From the NCBI GenBank assembly GCA_014904845.1, contig MU119458.1, positions 1 through 64,000 of the forward strand: DNA of 64,000 nucleotides, read 5' to 3'. This DNA comes from Acephala macrosclerotiorum (taxonomy: Eukaryota > Ascomycota > Leotiomycetes > Helotiales > Mollisiaceae). How positions within the stretch are numbered: the stretch's first letter is position 1; each line of letters opens with the position of its first letter. A program made the position numbers and the translations under genes. The notes beneath the pieces are model-generated. The model did not search any database. It was not told where the DNA came from and saw only the letters and a program-made list of their open reading frames with translations. Positions 32,751 through 44,242 of this stretch are shown piece after piece.

Positions 32751-34433
32751 TTTCGTTCACAGACGCAACTCGAACGGTGAGTTGCAAAACGATGGCAGAG
32801 GCTACGGAGAGAGCTCGAGTTGAATAACAGGCGATGGGACATTAAAAAGCCGTATAAGTTCTTTCAGCAGTTAGAAGATGGGGGACTTCGATTCAGCACC
32901 TGTCAGGAGCAGATTTTTGCTTTGCGGGTGTCCCCTACGAACCTGTAGCTCTTTGAGAGCTTAATTTGCTTTGCAGATTGGATTGAGCAGCCTGCGAGCT
33001 GCAATAAGATCCTAGAGCTGAGACTGAATCGCGAAAACGGGCAAAGAAGCTTTTTTATTGATATCTTCTCGCGGTCTCGAGTCTTTGTTATCGTGGCCTC
33101 TTCTGCTTATCGCTCGATTGCGCTCGAATTACGACCCGATCAATTGTATCGGCATATTGCTTTCTTACGATGCTACACTTTTCTTTTGGCTAGATTTCTA
33201 TCTATCTATACTTGCGAAGATATTTATCCTCGGATTGGTAGATATCATAATGAAGAATTAAGGGCGAAAACACAAGTTTTTAGAAAAAGGAAGAGAAAGT
33301 ATTGCGAGCAGAGAAGTGATTGTATGTTTAAGTTCACAAGAGAAGAGAATACTATGGTTGGAGGAAAAGAGAGAAAGGGAGAGGGGAAAGGGCTTGAAGG
33401 GAGAGAAGAGAAAGCTCGAGAGGGATTGGTACTGAGTCTTTCTGCACGCCGTCGCTGCTATAGAAAAGACTTAGAATACAATTGCTAGATTTGTCTAAAG
33501 AGACCTTTGACGCGAGACAACTCTGTCGGGCTTTTTGGGATCTAGCTCTAAAGGTTCTAAGAGCTTCTCTACAGTTGGTATACATTCTTTGGTGGTGCCC
33601 ATTTCAACTGGCGGGGAAGGGTCATAGTCGCTGCTTTTTAGCCCGCGTATGCTCAAAATGCTTTCATTAAAGTTTACTTGATCGTAGAGTTTTTCCTTTT
33701 GGGGTTTTTGACATCTACAATATCTTGTATATAAGTCCTTTGCTTAGCACGTCTCCATGCCCCCTGGGAGGCCCTGTAGCATAGCTCTGCTATGCTCTCT
33801 AGACGTAAATCAATACAACAACAACAGCAGCAGCTGCTAGAAGATTCGTGAGATGCTTCAGAATAATCTCACATCTTCCCTCTTAGTAGAGACTAGACGT
33901 AGCGGCGCAAAGGTAATGGTAGAGGTAGGGTTCTATCTCCTACCGGGACATGCTGACCTTGCTACAAATTGGGGAAAACAGGTTCATTTTCAAAGATATC
34001 TCTAGATATCAGCATAATATAACTCGATCTTTGATAGCATTTTGTAGTAATTTATGAGAGCTTTTAATATCGAGCTTTCCTTTACACGATGTGCATCGCT
34101 TTAACGACCGCCTTTGCCTCGGGGTTTTCAAGAACTCCCAGCTGACTAGCCGACTCGCTGAGTCAACTCAGACAAACCAAGGTCAGTGTCCGCTGCTAAG
34201 TTCGGAAACGCTATGAGGAGAATGTCCAAGTAGCTAACCCACAATTCCCCTCTGCAAGAAGCATGGCGCTTGGAGCAGGACCGCGGCTACACTTCCCAAA
34301 AACGCATAAACAAGCGAGTTCACCACCTTCAGACCTTAATCGGTGCCGAACTCTAGCAAAATGCAGCAACCACGTCCCCAAACTCCGCCGACGATGCGAT
34401 TTATCCATCTTACTACTCCTACAACTTATACAT
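32751..34433. other. Intergenic, AT-rich, one short hairpin
   Basis: No supportable gene. The stretch is AT-richer than the flanking genes. A perfect hairpin (AGCATAGC, 3-nt loop, GCTATGCT) lies at 33778-33796, followed by a CAACAACAACAGCAGCAGC run at about 33816. These may be remnants of a retroelement end, but no LTR, TSD or coding trace is found. Confidence 0.4.
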
Positions 34434-36197
34434 CTAGTGCCAACGTCGTCCAAAAGCAGCCGTCTCCTCATGATCAACCATCACGCCCTGGTTTCCATGA
34501 GACGAGCCTTTCCCGCTTCTACCTTTCGACGCTGTCTCTCGAAGACTGTACCCATCAGGATCCATTCGAGCATCAAAGTCCTCTCGTTCCAGATAAGCTA
34601 GCGGCCTCTTGGCTGAGATGGCATTTGGATCGGTGAAGACGAAGATATTGCCATTCTCTCGGAAGAGTCGATCGATATCCTCAAGTGTTCTATCAGAAGT
34701 TTCTGGATAGAAGAGATACACAATTGGGACAAACGCAGCGTTGAACACTGTCCAGATAATATAGAATTGCCAACCAAGAGATTCGATACCAATTGGTGTT
34801 ATCTCGACAACCATAAAATTGAACTGGATGATATTAGCTTTGCCTTGGAAAATTGGGGTTGTGCAGGAATCGAGACGGAGGGAACTCACAATCCAATTTG
34901 CCGCTGTTCCCAGCGCAGCGCCTTTGGTTCTCATCGACAGCGAGTTGATCTCCGTTGGATACAGCCATGGCACACCTTGCCAGCCGATACCGAAGAAGAC
35001 ATAGTACAAGAAGAAGAAAGCGATAGATGCCGACGCGACTTCTTTCTGGTGTGCGTATCCCGGCATCTCAGCATAGCGAATAAGGGCCGTGATGAAGACA
35101 TAGCAGAAAGCTTGGCCAGCAGCAGCATACATCATGAGATTTTTTCGACCCCAGCGCTCGACATTTGGAATGCCGATCAAGCTGAAAAACAGATATGAGA
35201 CGGAATTGCAGGCCGCCAAGAGACGGGCAAGACTGTTGGAGAATCCGACAGATGAGATGAGAACAGTTGGAAGATAGTATGAGGTGACCTTGATCCCGGA
35301 GAGTTGTTGCATGATTTGCGTACCCATACCAAGAACGAGTCGGCGTATAGTGGATGTTCCTGCTTGATCGCCTGTTCTCCCTCGAAGCAGATCACCCCAG
35401 GACACGCCATGCTCTCTCTCGTGTGTTACTGCGAACTGGATGTCCTTCACATCCTGAGTGGCAAGCTCGTCGTTGACATCGCGGCCTTCAATGTCGGGTA
35501 AGATCTGTCGTGCTTGAGCGACATCGCCTCTCGCCATTAGCCAGCGCGGTGATTCTGGCAACCACGGTACCGTGGCGAAGAGAATGAGGATGAAAATTAA
35601 TTGGAAGGCCAGAGGAAAGCGCCATGAGATCGGCCCGCCAACGAAAGAGAAGCCATATGTCATCCAATTAGGCAGAGAGAAGCCAGCAATGTTGAGGATC
35701 ATTTCGATAACGACAAGTTTACCTCTCAAACTAGCTTTCGACGTTTCTGACTGCCAAACAGGGGCTGTCGAGGTATTGAGACCATTGCCGGTTCCTGCAA
35801 TGATCCGGCCCGCAGTCATGGCTGGAACGTTAAATGCTGCAATTTGCATGATAGCTCCGAGTCATGATGGTTGTCCCAAGCAGAATGGTCTTCTTCCTGC
35901 CGAGGAGATCGCCAAGTATGACAGCTGCAATAGCACCTATGAAGCACCCGATGTCATAAAGCGCCGTAACGGTTCCAATGAGAGCCGTCTTGCCATTTAG
36001 ATTCAGGGTATCGAGAAAGTCCTGGGTGACGATGACACCACCCGGTTTCTCATATTAGCTCGGCTCAGCGAAAAAGGGGGGTGGCGGTACGAACCGAAAA
36101 CGCCCTGATCATATCCGAATAAAGTCATGTCTGTCGCACATGCAACAGTAACCCAGAAGGTCAGCCATCCTCCTTTCAAGCCGAAATAAGGAGCCAT
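34434..36197 (-). pseudogene. MFS sugar transporter with two apparent lesions
   Basis: The protein starts MAPYFGLKGGWLTFWVTVACATD (36197) and runs through GYDQGVFG, GDLLGRKKTILLGTTIM, NGLNTSTAPVWQSE, PESPRWLM, QQLSGIKVTSYYLP, FNFMVVEITPIGIE and PETSDRTLEDIDRLF, a complete hexose-transporter layout. Two problems appear. First, the intron after GYDQGVF starts GTTCGT and has a CTAAT branch, but the only frame-restoring end is CCGG, not AG (about 36042). Second, TIMTRS near 35859-35862 contains one extra base that breaks the frame before MQIAAFNVPAM. A later 66-nt intron (34889-34824) is normal, of length divisible by three and free of stops. It may be a recent pseudogene, or an assembly error combined with unusual splicing. 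Confidence 0.75.
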
Positions 36198-38558
36198 GTT
36201 GAGTCTACTTTGTTGCAAGTCAGGTGAGGAAAGAGTGCAAGAAAGGAAGCATCTCCAGGATGAGAAACCGGTTGGTACCGCATGGCACCTGACTATCCTT
36301 TATGTACCGACTCGATTTCGTGTGGAGAACAAACATTTGTAAACAAGCGGGGATCGTAGTCTCGAGTTCGATATAGTGACATCAGATATAAGGCTGACAT
36401 TCGGGGTGTCCCTTCTGCAGAAGTTCGGGTAACGTGGCGGTCACGACGCATTGACCTCGAAACTCTCTGGTCAAATACCGGTATGGCTGTCGAGGAGAGG
36501 CTCATTAGTTGTTAGTTGAATAACTGACTCTGTGGATGACGCTGTTAAGTTGGCAGACTTACGGATAGGGTGCACCCTGCCGGGCGATCATCGAGTTAGG
36601 AGACGGACCGATGTGCAGTTTCAACGAAGACATTGCGCACTCGGCCTCATCTGACTTTCACTCTCACAATCTCATCTTTTATGACGTGCGGAGCCCCTCC
36701 AAGTGGAGGATTCGCAATGGGGAATCTCAATTGTCCCCAGAATGAGTATATCCGGAGTGCAACGTTATGCCGTGGTGTTTCGCGGCTTTTGCTCGGCTCT
36801 GTCTGAAAGGGGCATTGGCGAGTGAATGAGGAGACGATGGACTCGAAGTCTCGGATAGACTGACACTTACCACTTTTCAGGGCATCTTTCGTCTCACCAA
36901 CAGGATCTAGAATAGGTGAATAGATGGCAGTTCCATCATATCCAGAGCGTTTCATGAGTCATGACAGCCTATCAGTCCCACGAAGTGTAGCGAGTGCTTT
37001 TGGGTGTTCTTTACATAAGCCATTACCTCTCCGTCAGAACCCAAGTGTTCGTCGAGTAAAGACTTTTCTTGAGTCGGTCAAGTGTCCATCGAGAATACAG
37101 GTGTTGGCTCGTGCAGAATCGATACACTTTATCGACAAGGTTCAGATGGCAAAGTGGCAATGGCATCGATCGGACCGAAGGGGTTTCATGGCTTCGGTGC
37201 CTTCTGGAAAGTGTCAGTAAGACATCATTAAAAATTCGAGATGGGGCATCAATGTTCACTGTGCGAGATATTTTATTTTTACTGTCTGCACTAGTACACC
37301 TTGCTAATCTTGGACACAAGAACGATCTTTCGGAGCGTCTGTTGACCTAAGAAAACGCGTCAGTATGGACGGTCAAACTACTGATTGAGGTTTACTATTG
37401 TGTTTCATGCGTCTTCTGTGGGCTGCTGATCGGTAACAGCGAGGACGAAGGGTCATTATTAAATCTAGAAGAGCTATCAATAAAGTCCAAACACTTCTAA
37501 ATGATCAACACTCACTTTACTCGGACATCAGAATCTCCCCACCCACACAGCAAGTCGTACTGGACCGTGACACACGAGTCAAAAAATCCGAACGCATGCA
37601 TTGAACACAATCATACTTGTCTTGCTGGTATAGAGCTTGCACATATTGCACCGATCCACAGCCTGTCTCGGTCACTTGCTATCTCATCGCGTGGTGATCA
37701 GAGCGAAGCATCTTTCATTGACAGAACTACCCGCGTAAGTACAGAGCCTTAGGTAGCGACCAGTGCAAGCGAGAGGAACGTAAGAAGCAGAGGGCGTGAC
37801 GATTAATGTTTGCTCCCATTGGGGATAAGACAGTGCGGCGTAATATGTCGGGCTGTGCTGTGGGGGTGATGTGAAGGAAAGAGAACAAGAAAAGACGAGA
37901 ATGTTGTGGTGAAGAAGAGAGGAAAGGAAAAGAAGAAATGAGGGAAGGAAATGTTGAAAAGTAGGTGTTGGGGTGCTAAATCCTAGTTCTCTGTCAATTT
38001 GAAAGGAGTTGTGGTGGAAGAAGCAGGTACCAGTACTGCGACGGAAGTCACGATGAGAACGAGGAAGGCGTCGACGAGAGCGACGAGCCTCGCAGACCAA
38101 CAAAATTCGGATGCATCGATGGAATTTTATATCGCAAGAACATCAGATGATACATATTGCAGTGTAGAGCTGAGGCAAAACTCATCTTGCGCGCCGAGAT
38201 CAAGTGCGGCAGAGAAGGCTGAAGGTTGATAGGGTTGATGAAGAAGCCATCTAGGAAGGAACCAACACCTGCCATGCCAAGAGGCTTGTCCAGGTGCCTG
38301 ACCAGTTCTTGGGCTACAGTCATAACTTTTGGCAGTGAAAATTCCCCACAATTTCTAGTACTTTCGGTAACCAGGATATTCTTTTGCGCAATGTATAGTA
38401 GTTTATTTAGTCTCAACCACTCGGATAAACTCTTGAACATGGTGAGTAACAGCGAGAATTAAAAACAAAGCGCCTCGCAACCAACTTATTACTGACATGG
38501 ACTAGCTTTCTTTCTAGTACTATTACATTGCTAACGAGTTTACAGGCTCGCTGTTACA
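36198..38558. other. Intergenic with decayed sequence and one copy of a dispersed repeat
   Basis: Frames at 36647-36955 and 37023-37319 (minus) read like protein in places (SGYDGTAIYSPILD) but have no extended match to a family I can name. The interval 38275-38410 (minus) is about 130 bp of recognisable similarity to 48958-49097 (plus). A 3' splice-like sequence, GCTAACGAGTTTACAG, lies at 38530-38545. Confidence 0.4.
38275..38410 (-). repeat. Dispersed repeat, copy A
   Basis: On the minus strand it contains ATTGCGCAAAAGA, GAAAGTACTAGA, CCAAAAGTTATGACTGT and ACTGGTCAGGCACCTGGACA. Matching blocks in the same order occur at 48958-49097 on the plus strand. Divergence is considerable and no coding role is evident. 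Confidence 0.5.
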
Positions 38559-38972
38559 ATGTGTTGCGATCGGGTAGTAGAGGGAGAAGAGGCAAAGGAA
38601 TTGCCACCGGGTCAAATATCAGTACAAATTTTGTTTGAAAGAAGGGATGGATCTCTTTCAAGCTACGGAGCAAATACTGCCTTTAAGTACGCAACGGCAC
38701 TGCGCTAGTTATTTTCGCCGAAGTCACCTAATCAAACTAACCCCTTACATCGCCCTTTCAATGACGATACCGACCATTATCAGACCCCAGACGCGTACGA
38801 AGAATTCAATTCTGACGTTGAAACTGGATATATGGATACGGATGAGGATTATGATTGGGGCGAGGATAGTGCAGAGGATGAAGATGAGACAGAGATGGAT
38901 GAATACGAGGAGACACCAGAAGATGTTCAACTTGCGGAGGCAATGGAAGACACGATGAGCGTTGACAATTAG
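38546..38972 (+). pseudogene. Acidic-tail protein gene interrupted by an in-frame TAG
   Basis: One reading frame runs from a good 3' splice signal (ends 38545) through ATG at 38559 to a stop at 38970-38972, broken only by TAG at 38706-38708. The first part reads GEEAKELPPGQISVQILFE and SLSSYGANTAFKYATALR. After the TAG comes LFSPKSPNQTN, then a strongly acidic tail (DTDEDYDWGEDSAEDEDETE). Codon-level continuity on both sides suggests a formerly continuous gene with one nonsense change, possibly CAG to TAG. Upstream, ATG|GTGAGTAAC at about 38440 could be the donor of a first intron. No family is recognised. Confidence 0.4.
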
Positions 38973-39187
38973 TGTCACACACGGCTTCAACCAAAGTAGC
39001 GAGGTGTAAAAAGGTTCATGATGGGCAATCTGGTGTAGTCACGTCATTCCATACCAAAGGAGGGGCAGGGAAGTTGGTGTCTGATTTCTCCATTCGTTCC
39101 AAAACATGACCAGCCAAGAGCTAGCTAGTTACTTTTCATATACCTCCAAAATACCATCGCGTATTGTCAAAACTAGTAAAAGATACC

Positions 39188-41003
39188 TTAACCACTCGTC
39201 TCATCATCATCAGCAACCTTTGACTCCTCACAAACCTCCTCCGCCTTAATCTCAACCCCAACACTCTTGCCCGATCCACCATTCGATGCTTCAGGATTGG
39301 TAGGGGGACTATAAACAGGTTCGCCGGCATAAGGATCGGGCTTGGGAGCTTCGGCAGGTCTAGCCAGTCTAGCAGCCTTTGCAAGGCTTGAAGAGAAGCT
39401 CGGGCCGGGTTTCTTGCCGAGTTCCATCTTATCCTTGTTGGCTTCCTTCTCGACCTTGGCTGAATCTCCACCATTCTGTTGGACACTCGAGTTGTTGTTC
39501 AGGGAGGCTTTCTTGGAAGATTTGTCGGTGTCGATATCCATGTCGTCTGCGAACTTGACTTCTTTCTTGCCCTGCTTGACCTTGGTATCCTTCTCGACCT
39601 TGGGCTTGGGGAGGAGAAACTTGATCAAGCCTTGCTTCTCTGCCTCAACTCTGGTCATCGAGGGCTTCTCCTCAACAAGTTGCTCTGATTCTTGTTCCTC
39701 GTTAACGATATCCATCTTGTCCTCGGATTTTGTTTCCTTCTTGACCTTAACGCGCTCTTTGATTGGAGACTTGAAGTTCTTTGATGTGATAAGGAGGTAT
39801 TGCTCGAGGTTTGCGTTGTGGTTGATAGAGAAGTCTTATTGATTAGACTGTAATAAATCAGCATGTGAGATACCTTGTGTGCTGGAAGGTATTTTGACGT
39901 ACGGCAATGTCGAGACTAGGATATTGCTTGGCCAGCTTGTCCCAGAAATTCTGTCCATTCTCACCTTGACCCTGCGCGATACAATCGTTGAAGGCCTTGA
40001 CACGCTTTCTGATCTCTACGTCCTTACGCCCCTCGATTGATTTCTTGAAGAACCAAGTCACGACCTTGCACCAAGCTCCATCCACCAAAGTCTTGCCCAC
40101 GACGATACCATTCAGCTCATTGAAGCTCTGTACACTTTGGCAGAAACCGTAATAGCCGTAATCGTGCTCCAAGTGGAAAATATCCTTGCACTTGCGGATC
40201 GTGCTGTCGGGGATATCGAAAAGGCTTGTATGATCGGTGTTCAAGAGACGGTGGATAATTGTGGGATCGATCATTGGCTTTCTAATGTCAACGTCGCTGG
40301 GAGTGATGGACCATCCTGCACCGCGTTGAACTCGGATATGATCAAGTGATTGTCCTTCCTTGAAAGGGACATCAGAGATAGAGCCGAGAAGGGCGACCTT
40401 TTCACCTCCAGCCCGATTCGCGCCAAATGCGGTGTCCCATGCTCCACTGTATGCATACAGCTTGCCATTCGTCTTATCCGCGTCGTCCTTGTCAATTCCG
40501 TCTGCGAACAAAGCCCAGATAAGCCGCGACTGATCGATCATAATGACCCAGTGAGACTGGATGAATCGGCTTTCGTGATGAAGGCTGGCATAGAGTCGGC
40601 CGAGGGGGAGTGCAAGCCTGGTAGACTTTGCGCCTTGGATGCCGTTGACATTGGTGAATGCTAAGTCCTGGAGCATTTCTGGGACATGCGCTCGTTCTTC
40701 GCGGGTTTGCTTGCCATCGCCATTGATAGAGCCAGGTCGGAGAAGACTGCATTCGATAAAGTAGTCGATCAGGCCGAGAGATCCCAGTGGAATGACGAGA
40801 CCGTCTTTGACAATCTTCTTTGCCAAAGCAATCACATCATCAGGCTTGATGTGTTGAAAATCAAGCGCGTCCAGTTGTTCGAGGAAGCGGTCGACATCAC
40901 GTTCTGCTGACTTCTTTGCGGGATATTTTGATATTCGAATAGCGTAGAAGGGCTTGTGATCAACGAGCAGGAACCCATCGTCGTCGTAGCGTCTGAAAGG
41001 CAT
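39188..41003 (-). CDS. Conserved-looking fungal protein of unknown function with charged tail
   Basis: Exon 1 (41003 to about 39894) encodes some 370 globular residues starting MPFRRYDDDGFLLVDHKPF. It has no signal peptide or membrane helix, and includes LGLIDYFIECSLLRPGSING and HWVIMIDQSRLIWALFAD. Exon 2 (about 39856 to 39188) continues with SINHNANLEQYLLIT and ends in a Lys/Glu-rich tail with nuclear-signal-like KKEVK and PKPKVEKDTK. I do not recognise a family. The junction is odd: donor AG|GTATCT is phase 2, whereas the only sensible acceptor (AATAAG at about 39857) is phase 1, so one base is unaccounted for. A nearby alternative donor or a one-base error would resolve it. It is probably intracellular, perhaps nuclear. 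Confidence 0.75.
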
Positions 41004-42555
41004 ATTGCGCGAATCAAAAGGTTATTTCGTGTTTGTGGAGAGATTGTTGTTGGGAGGATGTTGCGAAGGGAAATATGCGCTTAAATCTCGACCAAATGGC
41101 GCTAGTGGGACTTCTCCCTAAGCCTCGAGAGTCGATTCACTGGAATTGCATGACGATACTACTATTGAAGTCGATGGCGGTAAATTGAAAAACACCCAGA
41201 ATAGATTTATTTATCGATAGCGAAACAAGTACGACTTTGTCGAATGCAAGTGGTCAATCCCTCGCTGTGCCCTAGGAAAGTGGCGCCAAGGTCCCCAGTT
41301 GCGCGGGCCATTGAAAGATGATCTTCGAATCATGCCCTTTGCCAATGAGCGGAAGAAAAAACCGAGCCCCCCTTCTTTGAACGCTTCTTGAACTTCGTTC
41401 GTTGCAAAGGACTTCAAGTTCTTGGACATTGCGTTGCTCCTATACCAGCTATCTGGGGTTTCTCCAGCTGTTTTCTGAATATCGTGAGCTACCTCCTGTT
41501 AGCTTCGATCATCCTTCTGCATGAACCAAAGAACAAAGATACTCAGACTATCATTTGTGTTCCATCACTTCAGCTCAAGGCACAGCTTGAGAGAACAGAT
41601 ATTGGAAGAGTGGTACCTTCAACAGAGACAATCAAAGCAGATACAACTGGGGAACAGAGCTCTGCCATATCGCAGAATCGTGTCTCACAGCGAGAAAACA
41701 AGCATTCCAGTTCGATGCACAATTCGAAGCCAACGATTGAAGATGTTTTGTCTTTGAAGAGACAGGAGTTGATGCAGCCTCAAGGCCAAGGTCCAGCGCG
41801 ATAGCAATGAGCTGATGCATGACATCAAGTCTTTGATAGCAGTCCCTTGAAAGCGTTCATGAATTCTAAGGATGTATCGAAGAATTTGAAATTTGATATG
41901 CAGGAAGTCAATCTCTAAATTCTTTTTGCAAAGATATAGCTGTTCTCGATGAAGGAAGACTCTCAAGCTGAGATATCAAAGGCCGTCCGCACTCTGTCTC
42001 GAAAGTCCGCCAACTCCAAGTGTCTCAGACGATCGTAATCCAGATGGTAGCACGAAGGGCATTCATGTCTACAGTATCTGCGTTTCCACAGCCTCCACGA
42101 CTTGGAGGATGGTGAAGAAAGGTGAAGGGAGTCGTCGTTGACTGGGTCTCGTTATGGAAGTTGCCCTGATTTGGCTTTCTGTCGTAGTTCTACTGCCAGT
42201 AGGCCAGACGGTGATCATCTCGAGAGGCTTTGGGATAAGCAAGTTATACCTTGTGTGCTGCCTGAAGTAAAGAATGGACGATGAAGAGTGGTGGAGGAAG
42301 TGAAGTGAAGTGGAAATAGCCGCTTGCCCCTGATTTAGGCTTAAATCTTAGTGGCGTCACTAAAATGAACCATAGATAGCGGAAGCTGCAGGGGTTGCGC
42401 TAACTCCATCTGCACCAACCATCCAACCTCGACCAACTTCCCACTTTCACTCCACCACCGCCTATCGCTGCAAGTATTCTTGCATTACACTCGTTTGAAC
42501 ACCTCTTATCCTACAATGCTCTCTCTGTCCTAATATTCTCCATCCTCTCCCTTCA
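41004..42555. other. Intergenic, no supportable gene
   Basis: Two opposed frames overlap: 41429-41211 (minus, 72 aa) and 41388-41804 (plus, 138 aa, with a hydrophobic segment then a Ser/Gln-rich tail). At most one could be real, and neither has a domain. The right end should hold the promoter of the RlpA-like gene. Confidence 0.4.
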
Positions 42556-43418
42556 ATGGCGACCGAACCAAAGATCCACGAAACCCCAGCTTGGGAAGCG
42601 CCCGCCCCCAAGAAAGGCCTTTTCTCCAAACTCAATCTCCCCAAACCCACAACACCCGCCGACTCGAAAGAGATTCTAGCAGGAACAACAGCGACGGAGA
42701 CAGGCAGCGTAAAGCGCTCATTCTCCGACAAATACCTGCCACATCGGCTAGCATGTATGGGACGCAGTCGCAAAAGCTTCTTCTACAGCATCGCAGCATT
42801 CGTCGTCCTCCTACTCCTCATCCTTGGTCTCGGATTGGGACTAGGACTGTCGCATAACTCGTGGGTTAATTTGGATACTTTTTACCCAGGGACGGCTATC
42901 TAGTTTTCCGTCCGCGTTCTCGAGCCTGGATGTCGAGCCGCTTCTCCCGGTCGATGTCCCTCGAGTATTCGCGCAGATTGCCATAAGATTGTACAGGGCA
43001 TGAAGAAAGAACCGACTAATCCTCTCTCCTCTCCAGAAAGAAAAAATCGCAGAACCTACCTCTGCCGTCAGACACAGGCATCTTCACCGGAGATCTGACA
43101 TATTACTCCCCTGGTCCAGGCTACGGCGCCTGCGGCTTCGAAAACGCATCCCAAGACTCCATCTGCGCTGTGTCACACATACTCTGGGATGCGGTCTCTA
43201 CGAGCTCGAATCCGAATAACAATCCTCTTTGTGGGAAGAAGATACGAATTACGAGATACGATGCGACGAAAGGAGGGAATAGTAGTGTGGATGTGGAGGT
43301 TGTGGATAGGTGTGTAGGGTGTCTGGCTACGGATTTGGATTTGAGCTTGAAGATGTTTACGAGTTTGGCGGAGGAGGCGGAGGGGAGGGTTGTAGGGAGC
43401 TGGGCGTGGTTGAACTGA
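42556..43418 (+). CDS. Membrane-anchored RlpA-like double-psi beta-barrel protein
   Basis: Two exons, 42556-42860 and 43037-43418 (228 aa). A Pro/Lys-rich cytosolic segment of about 75 residues precedes one strong helix (SIAAFVVLLLLILGLGLGLG), so this is a type II membrane protein. The C-terminal domain (GDLTYYSPGPGYGACGFENA, then NPLCGKKIRITRYDA and VEVVDRCVGCLATDLDLS) is the barwin/RlpA double-psi barrel found in expansin-like and cell-wall proteins. It would face the wall or the secretory lumen. Four cysteines typical of the fold are present. The 176-nt intron has the unusual donor GTGGGT but keeps frame. Enzymatic activity is not implied; fungal members are thought to bind or loosen wall polysaccharide. 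Confidence 0.85.
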
Positions 43419-44242
43419 GGAGGGAAGACCAGGTGAGGTTGTATAACGGGTTGATGGGTACATACGGATAATGTCTATTGTTATTATGGGAGGCTACTGT
43501 ATTTTGGTGGCACGCTTGGATACCCCTTTTCTGGCGAAGTTCGGATGAAATGTTGCTTTGGTGCTTGGATGTCGGTGGAGGACTGGCGGTTTTGGAAGCA
43601 GGATGGAGTAGGGTTTGTGTCTCTGTAGGCTAGAGACTTCTTAGACCTCGATTCGTTCTGAATACAAGACGGAGATACATGTCAGAATCCTGTACTTCCG
43701 TAATTAAGCACTTGCTCGAGTTTCGATTGTGATGCTCGACATTTTCGGTCCTTCAATATCGGTACTTGATGTAGGATATTTTAGTGCGGTATCTCTCCTC
43801 CTCTTCACCAACAATGGAATGGCTTTGTTGCACGTCGCAGGGTAACCCAGCCGGGTGTGCACGGGACGGTCCCAGTGGCTCGTATACGAGGAGGGTCCCG
43901 AATCTGCGACGATGAGCAGAACTTCGGCGTTCTGTCTTAACATAGAAAGACTTTACAACTTGGCATTGGGAAGTCTCAACTGCCTTGAAAGTTACTTTCT
44001 ATGACCGACGTTGAAAACTTTCAAGCTTTCAATCATTTTCATTCCAAAGCTCATGAATTTCACAACCATTTGGCCGTCTCTATAAAGAAGATATCTAACT
44101 TCAGCCGTACGAGTGAGGGTATAAACATATTCGACATAACCACCCCCATCACCAAAGCACCTCCAAAAATCCAATCGCAACGGAAACACTTTTCCCTCCA
44201 CACAACCAACGAACCAACCAACTCCTTGCATCCTATTCTACC
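43419..44242. other. Convergent 3' flanks, no gene seen
   Basis: The interval lies between the 3' ends of the RlpA-like gene (+) and the ATPase gene (-). Short frames here have no protein character. I see no repeat or RNA gene. Confidence 0.5.

Noticed and set aside
33720..33840. End of an LTR retrotransposon (hairpin followed by CAACAACAACAGCAGCAG)
   Set aside because: No second LTR, primer-binding site, target duplication or coding trace was found.
36647..36955. Remnant of a GH32 sucrose/inulin hydrolase next to the sugar transporter
   Set aside because: Only SGYDGTAIYS resembles that family. Nothing after it matches, so the call is not supportable.
41211..41804. Two opposing hypothetical genes
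   Set aside because: They overlap each other, have no domain and no conserved composition, so neither is reported as a gene.
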